Made by a program: the position numbers and the translations under genes | Shown here: positions 1-8,290 of the stretch, one piece after another | Layout of the letters: the number at the start of each line of letters is the position of its first letter | How positions within the stretch are numbered: position 1 is the first letter of the stretch | Origin: Candidatus Petromonas tenebris | GTDB taxonomy: Bacteria > Bacillota > Clostridia > Peptostreptococcales > Caminicellaceae | Length of the DNA stretch: 64,000 nt | Assembly (NCBI GenBank): GCA_014236755.1 | Contig: JACCKY010000017.1 | Coordinates: 21,355 to 85,354 of the forward strand | Reading direction: 5' to 3' | Notes under the pieces: model-generated | Seen by the model: the letters and a program-made list of their open reading frames with translations, nothing else | What the model was told of the DNA's origin: nothing | The model's database searches: none

Positions 1-35
1 ACGGGATATTCTAATTTTTTTTCATAAATCCACAT
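1..35 (-). CDS. cotJC: Spore coat protein CotJC, N-terminal fragment
   Basis: Only the first eleven codons are inside the window; the gene runs off the left edge. The reverse strand reads MWIYEKKLEYP, which is the characteristic start of CotJC, the manganese-catalase-like protein of the spore coat. An AGGAGGT ribosome binding site lies just upstream (about 42-48, reverse strand). It follows cotJB by 13 bp, giving the usual cotJA-cotJB-cotJC order. The product normally acts in the mother cell and is deposited on the forespore coat. The fragment is too short to judge catalytic residues. Confidence 0.85.
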   Translation of the reverse strand, partial: MWIYEKKLEYP

Positions 36-48
36 ACTTTTACCTCCT

Positions 49-315
49 TTAATACTCTATTTCCCAAGGCCACGGATCCTCTATCCATCTCCAAGGATAT
101 TGACTTGGTGCATATCCGAAATTTGTAAGCGGGCCATACTTCATCTCATACATTCTTTTCAATCTAATAAGCTCGCTAGTAAACATGTTATAATCCATAA
201 GAGCTCTTTGATTTTCCGGATGGGTATCCAGGTATAGGTTTAAATCTATAACTGCAAATTCCAGCTCTTGAATCTTCCTTAATAAATCTTCACGAGACAT
301 TTCTTTTTCTTTCAC
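49..315 (-). CDS. cotJB: Spore coat protein CotJB
   Basis: This 88-residue protein matches CotJB in length and composition: an N-terminal helical stretch (LLRKIQELEFAVIDLNLYLD), a central YNMFTSELIRLKRMYE segment and a Pro/Trp-rich tail ending in DPWPWE. Family members are structural spore-coat proteins made in the mother cell and interact with CotJA and CotJC. The start is GTG at 313-315, supported by AGGAGGT 7 bases upstream on the reverse strand. It sits between cotJA (41 bp away) and cotJC (13 bp away), so the three are surely one transcript. The function is known from the family; the exact coat layer is not deducible. Confidence 0.9.
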   Translation of the reverse strand: MKEKEMSREDLLRKIQELEFAVIDLNLYLDTHPENQRALMDYNMFTSELIRLKRMYEMKYGPLTNFGYAPSQYPWRWIEDPWPWEIEY

Positions 316-356
316 TATTATACCTCCTCTTCATATACCGATAGCTCTCGTTTATA

Positions 357-554
357 TTATTTTTTATACTCTTTTTTATGGGGTTTATAGGGTCTATATA
401 GATTTGGGAAGAGAGTTCCCTTTTCTAAAGCCTCATCTAGAGGATATCTATCTACATAGGGCTGATCGATAATGATAGTTTTAGGCAATTCGAAGTCTTC
501 CATTTTTAAAGGTCCATGTATAGGCATTTTTCCATAATACTTCACATATCTCAC
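357..554 (-). CDS. cotJA: Spore coat-associated protein CotJA
   Basis: A small 65-residue Pro/Tyr-rich protein, first gene of the cotJ operon on the reverse strand. The middle (QPYVDRYPLDEALEKGTLFPNLYRPY) resembles the CotJA signature, in which a short acidic helix precedes a G(T)LFP-L-PY motif. CotJA is needed for CotJC incorporation in the Bacillus coat. A ribosome binding site (AAAGGAGTGAGAT on the reverse strand) precedes the ATG. The operon would be read by a sporulation sigma factor; I looked for a sigma-E type promoter upstream and did not find a convincing match. Its presence is the best single sign that the organism sporulates. Confidence 0.85.
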   Translation of the reverse strand: MRYVKYYGKMPIHGPLKMEDFELPKTIIIDQPYVDRYPLDEALEKGTLFPNLYRPYKPHKKEYKK

Positions 555-725
555 TCCTTTTAATTTATGCTCAATATCATGATATGAACAATATGAAAAA
601 ATTGTGTATTTTTTTACATGAAATTATAGATATCCAACTTTAAAATTTAATTTATATTACTTTAGGGGTTTTGAGGTTTTCTTCTGGGGGTTTTTGAAGT
701 ATTTGTTGCTACTTCTATCTTTAAC

Positions 726-870
726 TTAACTTGCCTCGCTAGTTCCTTATAAATATCCTTCAATAATCCTCTTCAGGCTCCGTAGAAGAGCTGTTTTAAT
801 AGAAAAGATTTAGAGGTAAAAACAGCTCTTCAAAGTCGCTTCAGAGGAAACATTGAAGGATATTTAAAGC
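726..870 (+). repeat. Palindromic repeat family 1, copy 1 (right end degraded)
   Basis: This is the first of four near-identical copies of a long imperfect palindrome (others at 23418, 42646 and 57444). It has the left terminus TTAACTTGCCTCGCTAGTT, the 12-bp helix ATATCCTTCAAT/ATTGAAGGATAT, and the distal helix AGAGCTGTTTT/AAAACAGCTCT. The right terminus (AACTAGC...GTTAA in other copies) is not recognisable, so this copy looks truncated or decayed after about 870. It fills most of the 466-bp gap between divergent cotJA and the MATE gene and points toward the MATE gene. Confidence 0.85.
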
Positions 871-1077
871 TTCAACTTGAAAGGCTATCAGATAGCAAAA
901 TGATCGAAAAAGTCTAAAAAAATTTTCAAAGTATATAGAAAAATAGTATATAATATATATGGTTTTAGATATCTAATTGCCCCCTAATAATGGATTTGAG
1001 GAGGTTAAAATTATGGTAATTTGATGAATAGAAATTTAAAAATAATAAATAAAATTAAATACTTTAGGGAGAGTATT

Positions 1078-2418
1078 ATGAATAAACGGTTAATAAGAAA
1101 TAAAATATTTAAGCTTGCTTTGCCAGCTATACTGGAAATGACCCTTCATACATTGGTCTGGACCCTTGATACAGCCATGGTAGGTAGACTTAATGCTGAA
1201 TCAATTACGGCAGTAAATTTGGGAGCTCAAATCATGTTTGGTTCCACTTTTATTTTAGGAGGTATGGCTGGGGTAGGTGTCACCTCACTAGTGGCGAGAA
1301 ACGTTGGTGCAAAAAACTACGATAGAGCATCCTACGTGACCTCTCAGGGCTTTTTATTTAGTATTATAATTGGGCTTATAGTTTGTGGACTGAGCTTTTT
1401 TTTTGCTGAAGACATATTTAAGCTCATAGTTGATGACATGAAAGTAATAGAGCTTGGCAGTACTTATCTCAGAATAGTTCTTATAGGAGGATTCTTTAAT
1501 CTTCCCTATTTTATAAGTAATTCGGCCCTAAGAGGAGCAGGAAATACGGTTGCACCTCTCATAGCAGCAGCTGTAGCAGATATTTTTAATATCATAGGAG
1601 ACTATGTACTCATCTTTGGCAAGTTTGGTTTTCCCAGACTAGGTGTCACAGGGGCGGCTATAGCTACTGCAGGTGCTTTGATGCTAGGAACTATAGTTTC
1701 TCTATCCTACCTTTTTGCAGGAAAGGTAGGTTTCAAGGTAAAAATAAGAGATATATTTAACGTAGATGTAGATACTATAAAAAGCCTAATAAAATTAGGA
1801 GTTCCGGCTGGACTTGAAAATCTAATGAATGAGGGAAGTAGGATGTTGTCTTCATTTTGGATAGCTCAGCTTGGGACTATAAATTTTGCTGCTAATTCTA
1901 TAGCAGTAGCTGCAGAGTCACTATCTTTTATGCCGGGATACGGTTTTGCTATCGCTGCAACCACTTTGGTAGGACAAAATTTAGGTAGTAATGACCCGGA
2001 AATGGCACAGATAAGTGCAAGTAAATCAGTAAAATATGGAGTCTTATTAATGTCAATGGTTGGTATGGCTTTTTTGTTTATACCTAACGTTATTATGAGT
2101 TTTTTCACAAATGAAAGAGAAGTTATTGATTTGGCAGCTAAAAGTATAAGGATAGGGGCTTTGGAGCAGCCAACCATAGCTGTTGCAATGGTTCTGTCAG
2201 GAGCTCTTAAAGGGGCTGGAGACACAAAGGGTCCTTTTTATATATCTACCATATCGAATATGTGCATAAGAATGCCTTTGATTTTTCTTATTGTATTTGT
2301 TTTCAAACTGAATGTAGTATATATCTGGATGGCTACAGCTCTCCAATTTGCAGTAGAGGCTTTGCTAATGTCCATAAGGTATGGGAAGGGAAGCTGGAAA
2401 ACCATTGAGATAGAATAA
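1078..2418 (+). CDS. MATE family efflux transporter
   Basis: A 446-residue polytopic membrane protein of the MATE (NorM/DinF-like) superfamily, expected to export drugs or metabolites in exchange for Na+ or H+. The family pattern is clear: N-terminal KLALPAILEMTLHTLVWTLDTAMVGRL, then about twelve hydrophobic segments arranged in two halves, the second starting near KLGVPAGLENLMNEGSRM. The frame is open from 1021, but the ATG at 1078 has a good AGGGAGA site and begins at the conserved N-terminus, so I prefer it. A strong GAGGAGG at about 1000 instead precedes a three-codon ORF (ATG at 1013). The substrate cannot be deduced. A terminator follows directly. Confidence 0.9.
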   Translation: MNKRLIRNKIFKLALPAILEMTLHTLVWTLDTAMVGRLNAESITAVNLGAQIMFGSTFILGGMAGVGVTSLVARNVGAKNYDRASYVTSQGFLFSIIIGLIVCGLSFFFAEDIFKLIVDDMKVIELGSTYLRIVLIGGFFNLPYFISNSALRGAGNTVAPLIAAAVADIFNIIGDYVLIFGKFGFPRLGVTGAAIATAGALMLGTIVSLSYLFAGKVGFKVKIRDIFNVDVDTIKSLIKLGVPAGLENLMNEGSRMLSSFWIAQLGTINFAANSIAVAAESLSFMPGYGFAIAATTLVGQNLGSNDPEMAQISASKSVKYGVLLMSMVGMAFLFIPNVIMSFFTNEREVIDLAAKSIRIGALEQPTIAVAMVLSGALKGAGDTKGPFYISTISNMCIRMPLIFLIVFVFKLNVVYIWMATALQFAVEALLMSIRYGKGSWKTIEIE

Positions 2419-2450
2419 GCCAAGGTTTATCCTTGGCTTAAAAATTTTTT
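2417..2450 (+). terminator. Intrinsic terminator between convergent MATE and fba genes
   Basis: A 9-bp perfect stem AAGCCAAGG/CCTTGGCTT with a 5-base loop is followed by AAAAATTTTTT. It begins at the stop codon of the MATE gene. It lies between convergent genes and may also slow transcription from fba, although the T tract is better on the + strand. Confidence 0.85.
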
Positions 2451-2469
2451 AGTATGTATAATTATAATA

Positions 2470-3423
<954 letters not shown>

Positions 3424-3650
3424 TCAATTGTTTTTATCATCTGTATTATATTATAATACTCTAAAAAAAACTACAAAAAACTCATATTTTAGGGTAAAAT
3501 TAAGTAAAACCTATTGAATATCTTAGTTCTGTTTGAAATTAGGAAATAATGGAATACATTTAAATCTTAACAAATAAATATATAAAAAGTGATTTGATTT
3601 CTTCATGGCAGTAAAAATCAGGGTGTACAAGTTAATAGGAGTGACTACAA

Positions 3651-4166
3651 ATGAAATATAAAGAGCAGATACCTAATTTGTTTACAAGTATTAATTTGGT
3701 TATGGGCATTATGGCAATAATATTTATGTTTTCTGACAGGTATTTAGAGGCTTCTTTACTGATTCTAGTGGCAGTATTTCTTGATCGGATGGATGGCAAT
3801 ATTGCAAGAAAGTTAGATGTTGTCAGTGACTTCGGGAAAGAGCTGGATTCCCTGTGTGATTTGATTTCTTTTGGGGTAGCCCCTTCTCTTTTAATTTGGA
3901 ACATCTTCTTAGAAAACTCCGGTCTATTAGGAATTGTAATAACGTTATTATTTGCTCTTGCTGGTGCTTTCAGATTGGCAAGATACAATATTACTGAGTT
4001 TGACGGGTTTTATACAGGGATTCCAATAACTATATGTGGGGGGCTGGTAGCATTAATATCTCTGGTGCTGATCAACCATAAAGCAAATATAAACTTAATC
4101 ATGTTGTTTATGCTATTTTTATCCTATGCTATGATAAGCAAAAGGATTAGACTAAAGAAAAGATAA
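3651..4166 (+). CDS. pssA: CDP-diacylglycerol--serine O-phosphatidyltransferase
   Basis: A 171-residue integral membrane enzyme of the CDP-alcohol phosphatidyltransferase family. It carries the full signature D-x2-DG-x2-AR-x8-G-x3-D-x3-D: D45, D48-G49, A52-R53, G62, D66 and D70. N-terminal IPNLFTSINLVMGIMAI and the later FDGFYTGIPIT match PssA of Firmicutes rather than PgsA, so phosphatidylserine synthesis is the likely reaction. About five or six membrane segments are visible. AGGAG sits 12 bases before the ATG. No psd (decarboxylase) is adjacent. Confidence 0.88.
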   Translation: MKYKEQIPNLFTSINLVMGIMAIIFMFSDRYLEASLLILVAVFLDRMDGNIARKLDVVSDFGKELDSLCDLISFGVAPSLLIWNIFLENSGLLGIVITLLFALAGAFRLARYNITEFDGFYTGIPITICGGLVALISLVLINHKANINLIMLFMLFLSYAMISKRIRLKKR

Positions 4167-4252
4167 AGCCCTGCGTTTGTTTTGATAAAATAATATAGAA
4201 TAAAGTATAATAAAAGTTGAAACCTTAAACATAATACTTAGGAGGAAAACTG

Positions 4253-4984
4253 ATGGGGAAAACCTTAAGATTGGATAGAATACTTGGTAATATGGGTTAT
4301 GGTACGAGGAAGGAACTGAAAAAAATTGTCAGAGCAGGACTTGTAAAGGTTGACGGGGAAGTGGTAAATAAGAGCTCCATACATGTTAATCCATATGTAA
4401 GTATAATTGAAATAAATGGCGAAAGGGTAAATTATAGAGAATACATTTACCTCATGATGAATAAACCCCCTAATGTCATATCGGCAACATATGACAATGT
4501 CCATAGGACTGTTCTAGACCTGCTTGATGAAAAATATTTAGTATTTAATCCATTTCCTATGGGAAGACTTGATATAGACACCGAGGGTCTTTTAATAATA
4601 ACAAATGACGGTAAGATGGCCCATGAAGTGCTTTCGCCTAAAAATCATATACCAAAAACCTATTGTGCTCATATAGAGGGAAAAGTTACAGATGAAGATG
4701 TGGAGGAATTTAAGAAGGGGATAGTCTTGGATGACGGTTATAAAACCTTGTCTTCAGAGCTTAATATACTGGAGAGTGGAGATATTTCAAAGGTTGAACT
4801 TACAATTTACGAGGGGAAATTTCATCAAGTTAAAAGAATGTTTAAAGCCCTTGATAAAGAAGTACTATATCTAAAGCGAATAGCTATGGGCAGCTTAAAG
4901 CTTGATGAAAGTTTAAAACCTGGAGAGTACAGAGAGCTAACTAAATTAGAGATAATGACTATAAAAGAAAAAGAAGAGAGCTAA
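4253..4984 (+). CDS. RsuA/RluB-type rRNA pseudouridine synthase
   Basis: A 243-residue RNA modification enzyme. Residues 4-50 form an S4 RNA-binding domain (LRLDRILGNMGYGTRKELKK), and the catalytic domain contains GRLDIDTEGLLIITNDG with catalytic aspartate D107. The LMMNKPPNVISA motif and the C-terminal EGKFHQVKRMF motif place it in the RsuA/RluB/RluE branch rather than RluA. The target is probably a 16S rRNA uridine, but 23S cannot be excluded from sequence alone. AGGAGGA lies 8 bases before ATG. A long stem-loop at its stop codon separates it from the convergent acidic protein gene. Confidence 0.9.
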   Translation: MGKTLRLDRILGNMGYGTRKELKKIVRAGLVKVDGEVVNKSSIHVNPYVSIIEINGERVNYREYIYLMMNKPPNVISATYDNVHRTVLDLLDEKYLVFNPFPMGRLDIDTEGLLIITNDGKMAHEVLSPKNHIPKTYCAHIEGKVTDEDVEEFKKGIVLDDGYKTLSSELNILESGDISKVELTIYEGKFHQVKRMFKALDKEVLYLKRIAMGSLKLDESLKPGEYRELTKLEIMTIKEKEES

Positions 4985-5020
4985 GGAAACTACTTCCTTA
5001 ATTCTCTTCTTTATTTTCTT
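4971..5020 (+). terminator. Bidirectional terminator hairpin
   Basis: The sequence AGAAGAGAgctaAGGAA...TTCCTTaattCTCTTCTTT forms a two-part stem with a small internal loop followed by TTTATTTTC. It overlaps the stop codon of the pseudouridine synthase gene and precedes the stop of the convergent gene at 5028. Confidence 0.75.
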
Positions 5021-5027
5021 TATCAAA

Positions 5028-6146
5028 TCATTCTATGTCAGTTTGGTGTTCCTCTTGAGGCTCTTCATTTTCATAGATTTCATTCTGCAATTTACTCTGA
5101 TTATCAGACTCTTCGTAGTCATAATCATCATCTTCATCATCATATTTTTCTATGTCGATAACCTTACCTTCATCAAGAGATCTGGTTTTGTTAGCAAGTT
5201 TTTCTATTATTTTCATTAAGTTGTTTTTCTTGCTCCCCCTTTGCCTTTTTTTCTTCTTTTTATCTTTATTATCATCTTCATCATTAATATCCTCATCGTA
5301 TTCTTCTACGTCTATAATTTTATTCTCATCGAAGGTAACCTTATTATCTTTTTTATTATTTCTTTTTTTATTTGTAAAATTGTCTATTATATCCATTAAA
5401 TCTAGATCGTCTTTCTTGTTTTCTTCAACAGAATCGGAGTCATCTTCACTAAAGATAGACATTAATTCCGCCATTTTTAAAATACCTTCAATATTGTCTA
5501 GATCTATAAATTTATCGGAACCTAAAAGAGGGCCTATTATCCCTAGCATACTTGTAAGGTCTAAATTACCGTTTTTTTCTTCTGATTTTTTTCCTCCTAT
5601 CATATCACTCATATCCATAAAAGTGGTCAAAGTTTTCATCATGTTTCTCATTTTACCTATATTCTGTCTTGTATCTTCCTTCAATAAAGGTTCTATGGCT
5701 TCAATCATTTTAAAAGTGATATCTCTATCGCTAATAGTTTTTTTAGGTCCACGAGCTAGAGATTCCTGTGGAGGAGTTTCGGAAAAATTTTTTTGAAGAT
5801 TTTGAAGAATGCTAAATTTATAAGCAGTTTCCAGTATTGTTGAAAAAGTACCGATAAGCTGACTATAGTTAGGATTTGCATAGGGTTTTATGGAGTTTAT
5901 GGTTTTTAAAGATTTTTCTATATTGTCAGGAGTAAGATTAAGTTTGGAGAAGATGCCGGAAAAATTTTCTGTCAAACTTGATATATTGTCAAATATATCA
6001 AAATTAGAACCTTTTTTGCCGTATATGAATATAAATAATATAGGTAGCAGGGACATTTGGTTCGAAAATAATTTACTGAAAAAATTATTTTTTACAACTT
6101 CTGCCTCGGTAGTTCGATTGATCTTCAAAGGAATTACATCATTCAT
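5028..6146 (-). CDS. Uncharacterised protein with acidic/basic repeat tail
   Basis: A 372-residue protein I do not recognise. Residues 1-45 contain a short hydrophobic stretch (SLLPILFIFIYG), a possible single membrane anchor without a cleavable signal. The middle is helical with a hydrophobic GIIGPLLG segment. The last ~150 residues are highly charged and contain two related units: DENKIIDVEEYDEDINDED and DEGKVIDIEKYDDEDDDYD, each preceded by a Lys-rich stretch. Such tails suggest an extended, possibly nucleic-acid- or protein-binding region (inference only). The ATG has AGGAGGAT upstream. It is divergent from the small charged protein at 6275. A 214-aa antisense frame is an artefact of its Glu/Asp codons. 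Confidence 0.75.
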   Translation of the reverse strand: MNDVIPLKINRTTEAEVVKNNFFSKLFSNQMSLLPILFIFIYGKKGSNFDIFDNISSLTENFSGIFSKLNLTPDNIEKSLKTINSIKPYANPNYSQLIGTFSTILETAYKFSILQNLQKNFSETPPQESLARGPKKTISDRDITFKMIEAIEPLLKEDTRQNIGKMRNMMKTLTTFMDMSDMIGGKKSEEKNGNLDLTSMLGIIGPLLGSDKFIDLDNIEGILKMAELMSIFSEDDSDSVEENKKDDLDLMDIIDNFTNKKRNNKKDNKVTFDENKIIDVEEYDEDINDEDDNKDKKKKKRQRGSKKNNLMKIIEKLANKTRSLDEGKVIDIEKYDDEDDDYDYEESDNQSKLQNEIYENEEPQEEHQTDIE

Positions 6147-6274
6147 AAGGATCCTCCTTTACTTATGATTACAATTCATATTATGCAACAACATTTTTTT
6201 TGTTACGCATATTATTATTGATAATAGGAGGGTCTACTTAAAAATTTTAAAAAAATATTTGGAGGGATTAATGC

Positions 6275-6574
6275 ATGAAAATTAATAAAGAAGATTTAAA
6301 AGAAGCAATGGAGAAATTGAATGAAATAAAGGATAATGACGAGAAAGTTGAGGAAATGAAAAAAATTTTTGAAGGGTACAAAGAGAAATACAAAGATAAA
6401 AATGAAGAAGAGGTTTTGGAGGAGATTGAAAAGTTTAAAGACAAGATAGACATGGATGAAATAAAAAAGAAACTAAAAAAGCATAAAAAAACTATCAAAA
6501 AACTTGAGGGAATGCTAAATGAAGAACAAAAGGAAAGGCTTAAAAAGGTAATGGATTTGTTAGATAAAAGTTGA
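6275..6574 (+). CDS. Small highly charged helical protein
   Basis: A 99-residue protein composed almost entirely of Lys, Glu, Asp and hydrophobic heptad residues. It is predicted to be one long helix or coiled coil (for example MEKLNEIKDNDEKVEEMKKI). It has no membrane segment and no recognised domain. It is probably a real gene: GGAGGG lies 12 bases before the ATG, and codon use resembles the neighbours. It is divergently transcribed from the acidic protein at 5028-6146, with which it shares its charge bias and perhaps a control region. No function can be assigned. Confidence 0.65.
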   Translation: MKINKEDLKEAMEKLNEIKDNDEKVEEMKKIFEGYKEKYKDKNEEEVLEEIEKFKDKIDMDEIKKKLKKHKKTIKKLEGMLNEEQKERLKKVMDLLDKS

Positions 6575-6575
6575 A

Positions 6576-6686
6576 CAATTTAGTAGGAGTTTTTTATCTC
6601 CTACTAAATCATTGTGAAACTTTATCTAACTTCCTTACTCTATCTCCCACTTCTAGAAGTGGGAGTATTATAATCAGGTGAGATAA
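6576..6686 (+). repeat. Two-hairpin ~110-bp repeat, copy 1
   Basis: The element contains a hairpin TTTAGTAGGAG/CTCCTACTAAA with a T-rich loop, a ~35-base linker, and a second hairpin CTCCCACTT/AAGTGGGAG, ending TGAGATA. The reverse complement of this segment recurs at 24713-24822 with about 90% identity by eye. A pair of short hairpins flanking a core resembles the ends of IS200/IS605-type elements stripped of their genes. That assignment is inference. The first hairpin could also terminate the upstream charged-protein gene. Confidence 0.7.
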
Positions 6687-6689
6687 ATA

Positions 6690-6729
6690 AAAAAATAAGA
6701 TGGTGGATATCCACCATCTTATTTTTTTA
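6690..6729 (-). terminator. Perfect-palindrome terminator
   Basis: AAAAATAAGATGGTGGAT is followed immediately by its exact reverse complement, with A and T tracts on both sides. It lies at the stop codon of the reverse-strand MltG-like gene (stop at 6719), so it should terminate that gene. Symmetry means it also works in the other direction. Confidence 0.85.
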
Positions 6730-7219
6730 TTCCGGTAATTATGTATATCATTTCATCGATGGAGCTACTGGATTTTATAGTGAACTTCCCAAATCTAAGC
6801 TTTGGAGCAAGTCCCAGCTCTTCTACTCTGTTTATGAAGTCTCCTACAGCCTCTATAAGACCCTTATCCTTCAGTATCTTGGCTATGCCAACTCCGGTAG
6901 TTCCTTTAGGGATTTCAACGACTATATCCTTAGATTCTATAGGAACTATTTGAATAATCTCTTCTTTAGATTGTTCAGGGGGTTGAGAATAAGTTTCATT
7001 ACTATAGCTCTGCTCAGAAGGCAATTTATCATGGACATCATAAGTAGTGTCATCTTTTTCCTTTTCAACTGTATTTATTGCTGCAGACTTATAATCAAGG
7101 GGAACAGTTATGATGCCTGAAAGTTTCCAGCTAATAATACCTGTCATAACAATTATTATAAATAAAGCAAGTAAAACATCACTGCAGTCATAAATGAAAT
7201 TCTTAAATTTTTCTATCAC
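6719..7219 (-). CDS. Membrane-anchored MltG/YceG-like LysM-fold protein lacking the lytic domain
   Basis: This 166-residue protein has one membrane segment at residues 14-36 (VLLALFIIIVMTGIISW), a Ser/Glu/Gln-rich linker, and a C-terminal domain from about residue 98: IVVEIPKGTTGVGIAKILKDKG. The domain resembles the LysM-like N-terminal subdomain of the endolytic transglycosylase MltG (vtIPeG-t-x-IA-iLk--gvI). The catalytic YceG domain, which should follow, is absent. It probably binds peptidoglycan or a wall enzyme outside the membrane rather than cutting glycan. It is monocistronic, with terminator at 6690-6729. Confidence 0.6.
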   Translation of the reverse strand: MIEKFKNFIYDCSDVLLALFIIIVMTGIISWKLSGIITVPLDYKSAAINTVEKEKDDTTYDVHDKLPSEQSYSNETYSQPPEQSKEEIIQIVPIESKDIVVEIPKGTTGVGIAKILKDKGLIEAVGDFINRVEELGLAPKLRFGKFTIKSSSSIDEMIYIITGIKK

Positions 7220-7428
7220 AATGTACGCCCCCTTTTTATGGTTGCATGGTTGTAGAGGATTCTAATGAAAAATTGGCATAATAATTCTAGGAAGACTAAT
7301 AATTTAAGAATACCATAAATCAAAATATATTTTCAATAAGACAAAAGTTTTATTTTTTTGAAGGTATATAGAAATTTACCTAGAATATTTATTCTTGGGC
7401 ATTTCTTTGGAACATTAGGAGGAAAAAT

Positions 7429-8271
7429 ATGACTGAATTTAGACTACTAAAGGACAGAGATACAGAGATAGCAAGGGAATATCTGGACAACTATCATATG
7501 GAATGTACTTTTCTGATCGGGAATCTTGAAAATTATGGGATAGAAAATAATCCTTTTCATAGGAGAAGTGGAGATTATTATGGGTATTTTGTGGAAGACA
7601 AGATAAAGGGAATATTTTTATTTACAAATATGGGAAGCTTTGTTTGTCATTATGAAGATGATGGAGTCTTGAAAAAAATTGCACTATTAAAAACTATAAA
7701 AAAATACAAGCCAAAGTATATGTTAGGTGTAAGTAGTAAAATGATCCCTCTTTGGATGATGCTGCAAAAGACTGCTAAGTGTAGCAAATATGAAGAATGC
7801 CATTATATGATATTAGAAAAAGAGAATTTTAATCCATTTATTGTAAAAAATGACATTGTCAATGCAAAGGACTATGAGTTTTTTAAAGCTATTGACTTTC
7901 TGATTGAAGTTGAAAAAGCTTTTGGTAGAAATCCAAAGACGATAAATGAATTGAAAAATACGGTATATGATAGGACTAATGAGGAAGAATATTTATATCT
8001 CTTGGAGAACGGCAGCATAGTGGCTCAAGGAGTCATACAGACTACTACATCCAGAATCAATCAAATTGGAGGGGTATATACGGTCCCTAGCTCTCGAGGA
8101 AAGGGATATGCCAAGGCAGTAGTTTCTAAGCTTTGTACAAAAATACTTGATAGAGATAAAATGCCAACTCTAATAGTAGCTAAAGATAATGAAGGAGCTA
8201 AAAAAGCTTATATGGATATCGGTTTTAAATACTATAGTGATTATTTAGTAATTGAAACCCAAGTGATTTAG
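7429..8271 (+). CDS. GNAT family N-acetyltransferase
   Basis: A 280-residue protein. The C-terminal ~130 residues are a GNAT fold: GGVYTVPSSRGKGYAKAVV contains the acetyl-CoA pyrophosphate-binding R-G-x-G-x-A motif near residues 221-226, followed by a characteristic EGAKKAYMDIGFKYYSDY end. The N-terminal half (TEFRLLKDRDTEIAREYL) is a divergent second GNAT-like domain, as in two-domain clostridial acetyltransferases. The substrate is unknown. AGGAGGA lies 7 bases before ATG. Only 19 bp separate it from the RluA-type gene, so the two are probably cotranscribed. Confidence 0.85.
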   Translation: MTEFRLLKDRDTEIAREYLDNYHMECTFLIGNLENYGIENNPFHRRSGDYYGYFVEDKIKGIFLFTNMGSFVCHYEDDGVLKKIALLKTIKKYKPKYMLGVSSKMIPLWMMLQKTAKCSKYEECHYMILEKENFNPFIVKNDIVNAKDYEFFKAIDFLIEVEKAFGRNPKTINELKNTVYDRTNEEEYLYLLENGSIVAQGVIQTTTSRINQIGGVYTVPSSRGKGYAKAVVSKLCTKILDRDKMPTLIVAKDNEGAKKAYMDIGFKYYSDYLVIETQVI

Positions 8272-8290
8272 AAGAGAAAGTGGTGATAAA

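Noticed and set aside
555..725. Sigma-E or sigma-K promoter for the cotJ operon
   Set aside because: TTCATATT-like sequence exists on the reverse strand, but no -10 element at accepted spacing was found.
1013..1024. Three-codon leader ORF (Met-Val-Ile-stop) with a strong Shine-Dalgarno before the MATE gene
   Set aside because: Could be a leader peptide, but three codons carry too little information; it may be a chance ATG downstream of a relic start site.
5152..5796. 214-aa forward ORF rich in Ser, Leu and Phe
   Set aside because: It is exactly antisense to the Asp/Glu/Lys-rich gene at 5028-6146; long open antisense frames are expected from GAA/GAT/AAA codons. No ribosome binding site and no sensible domain.
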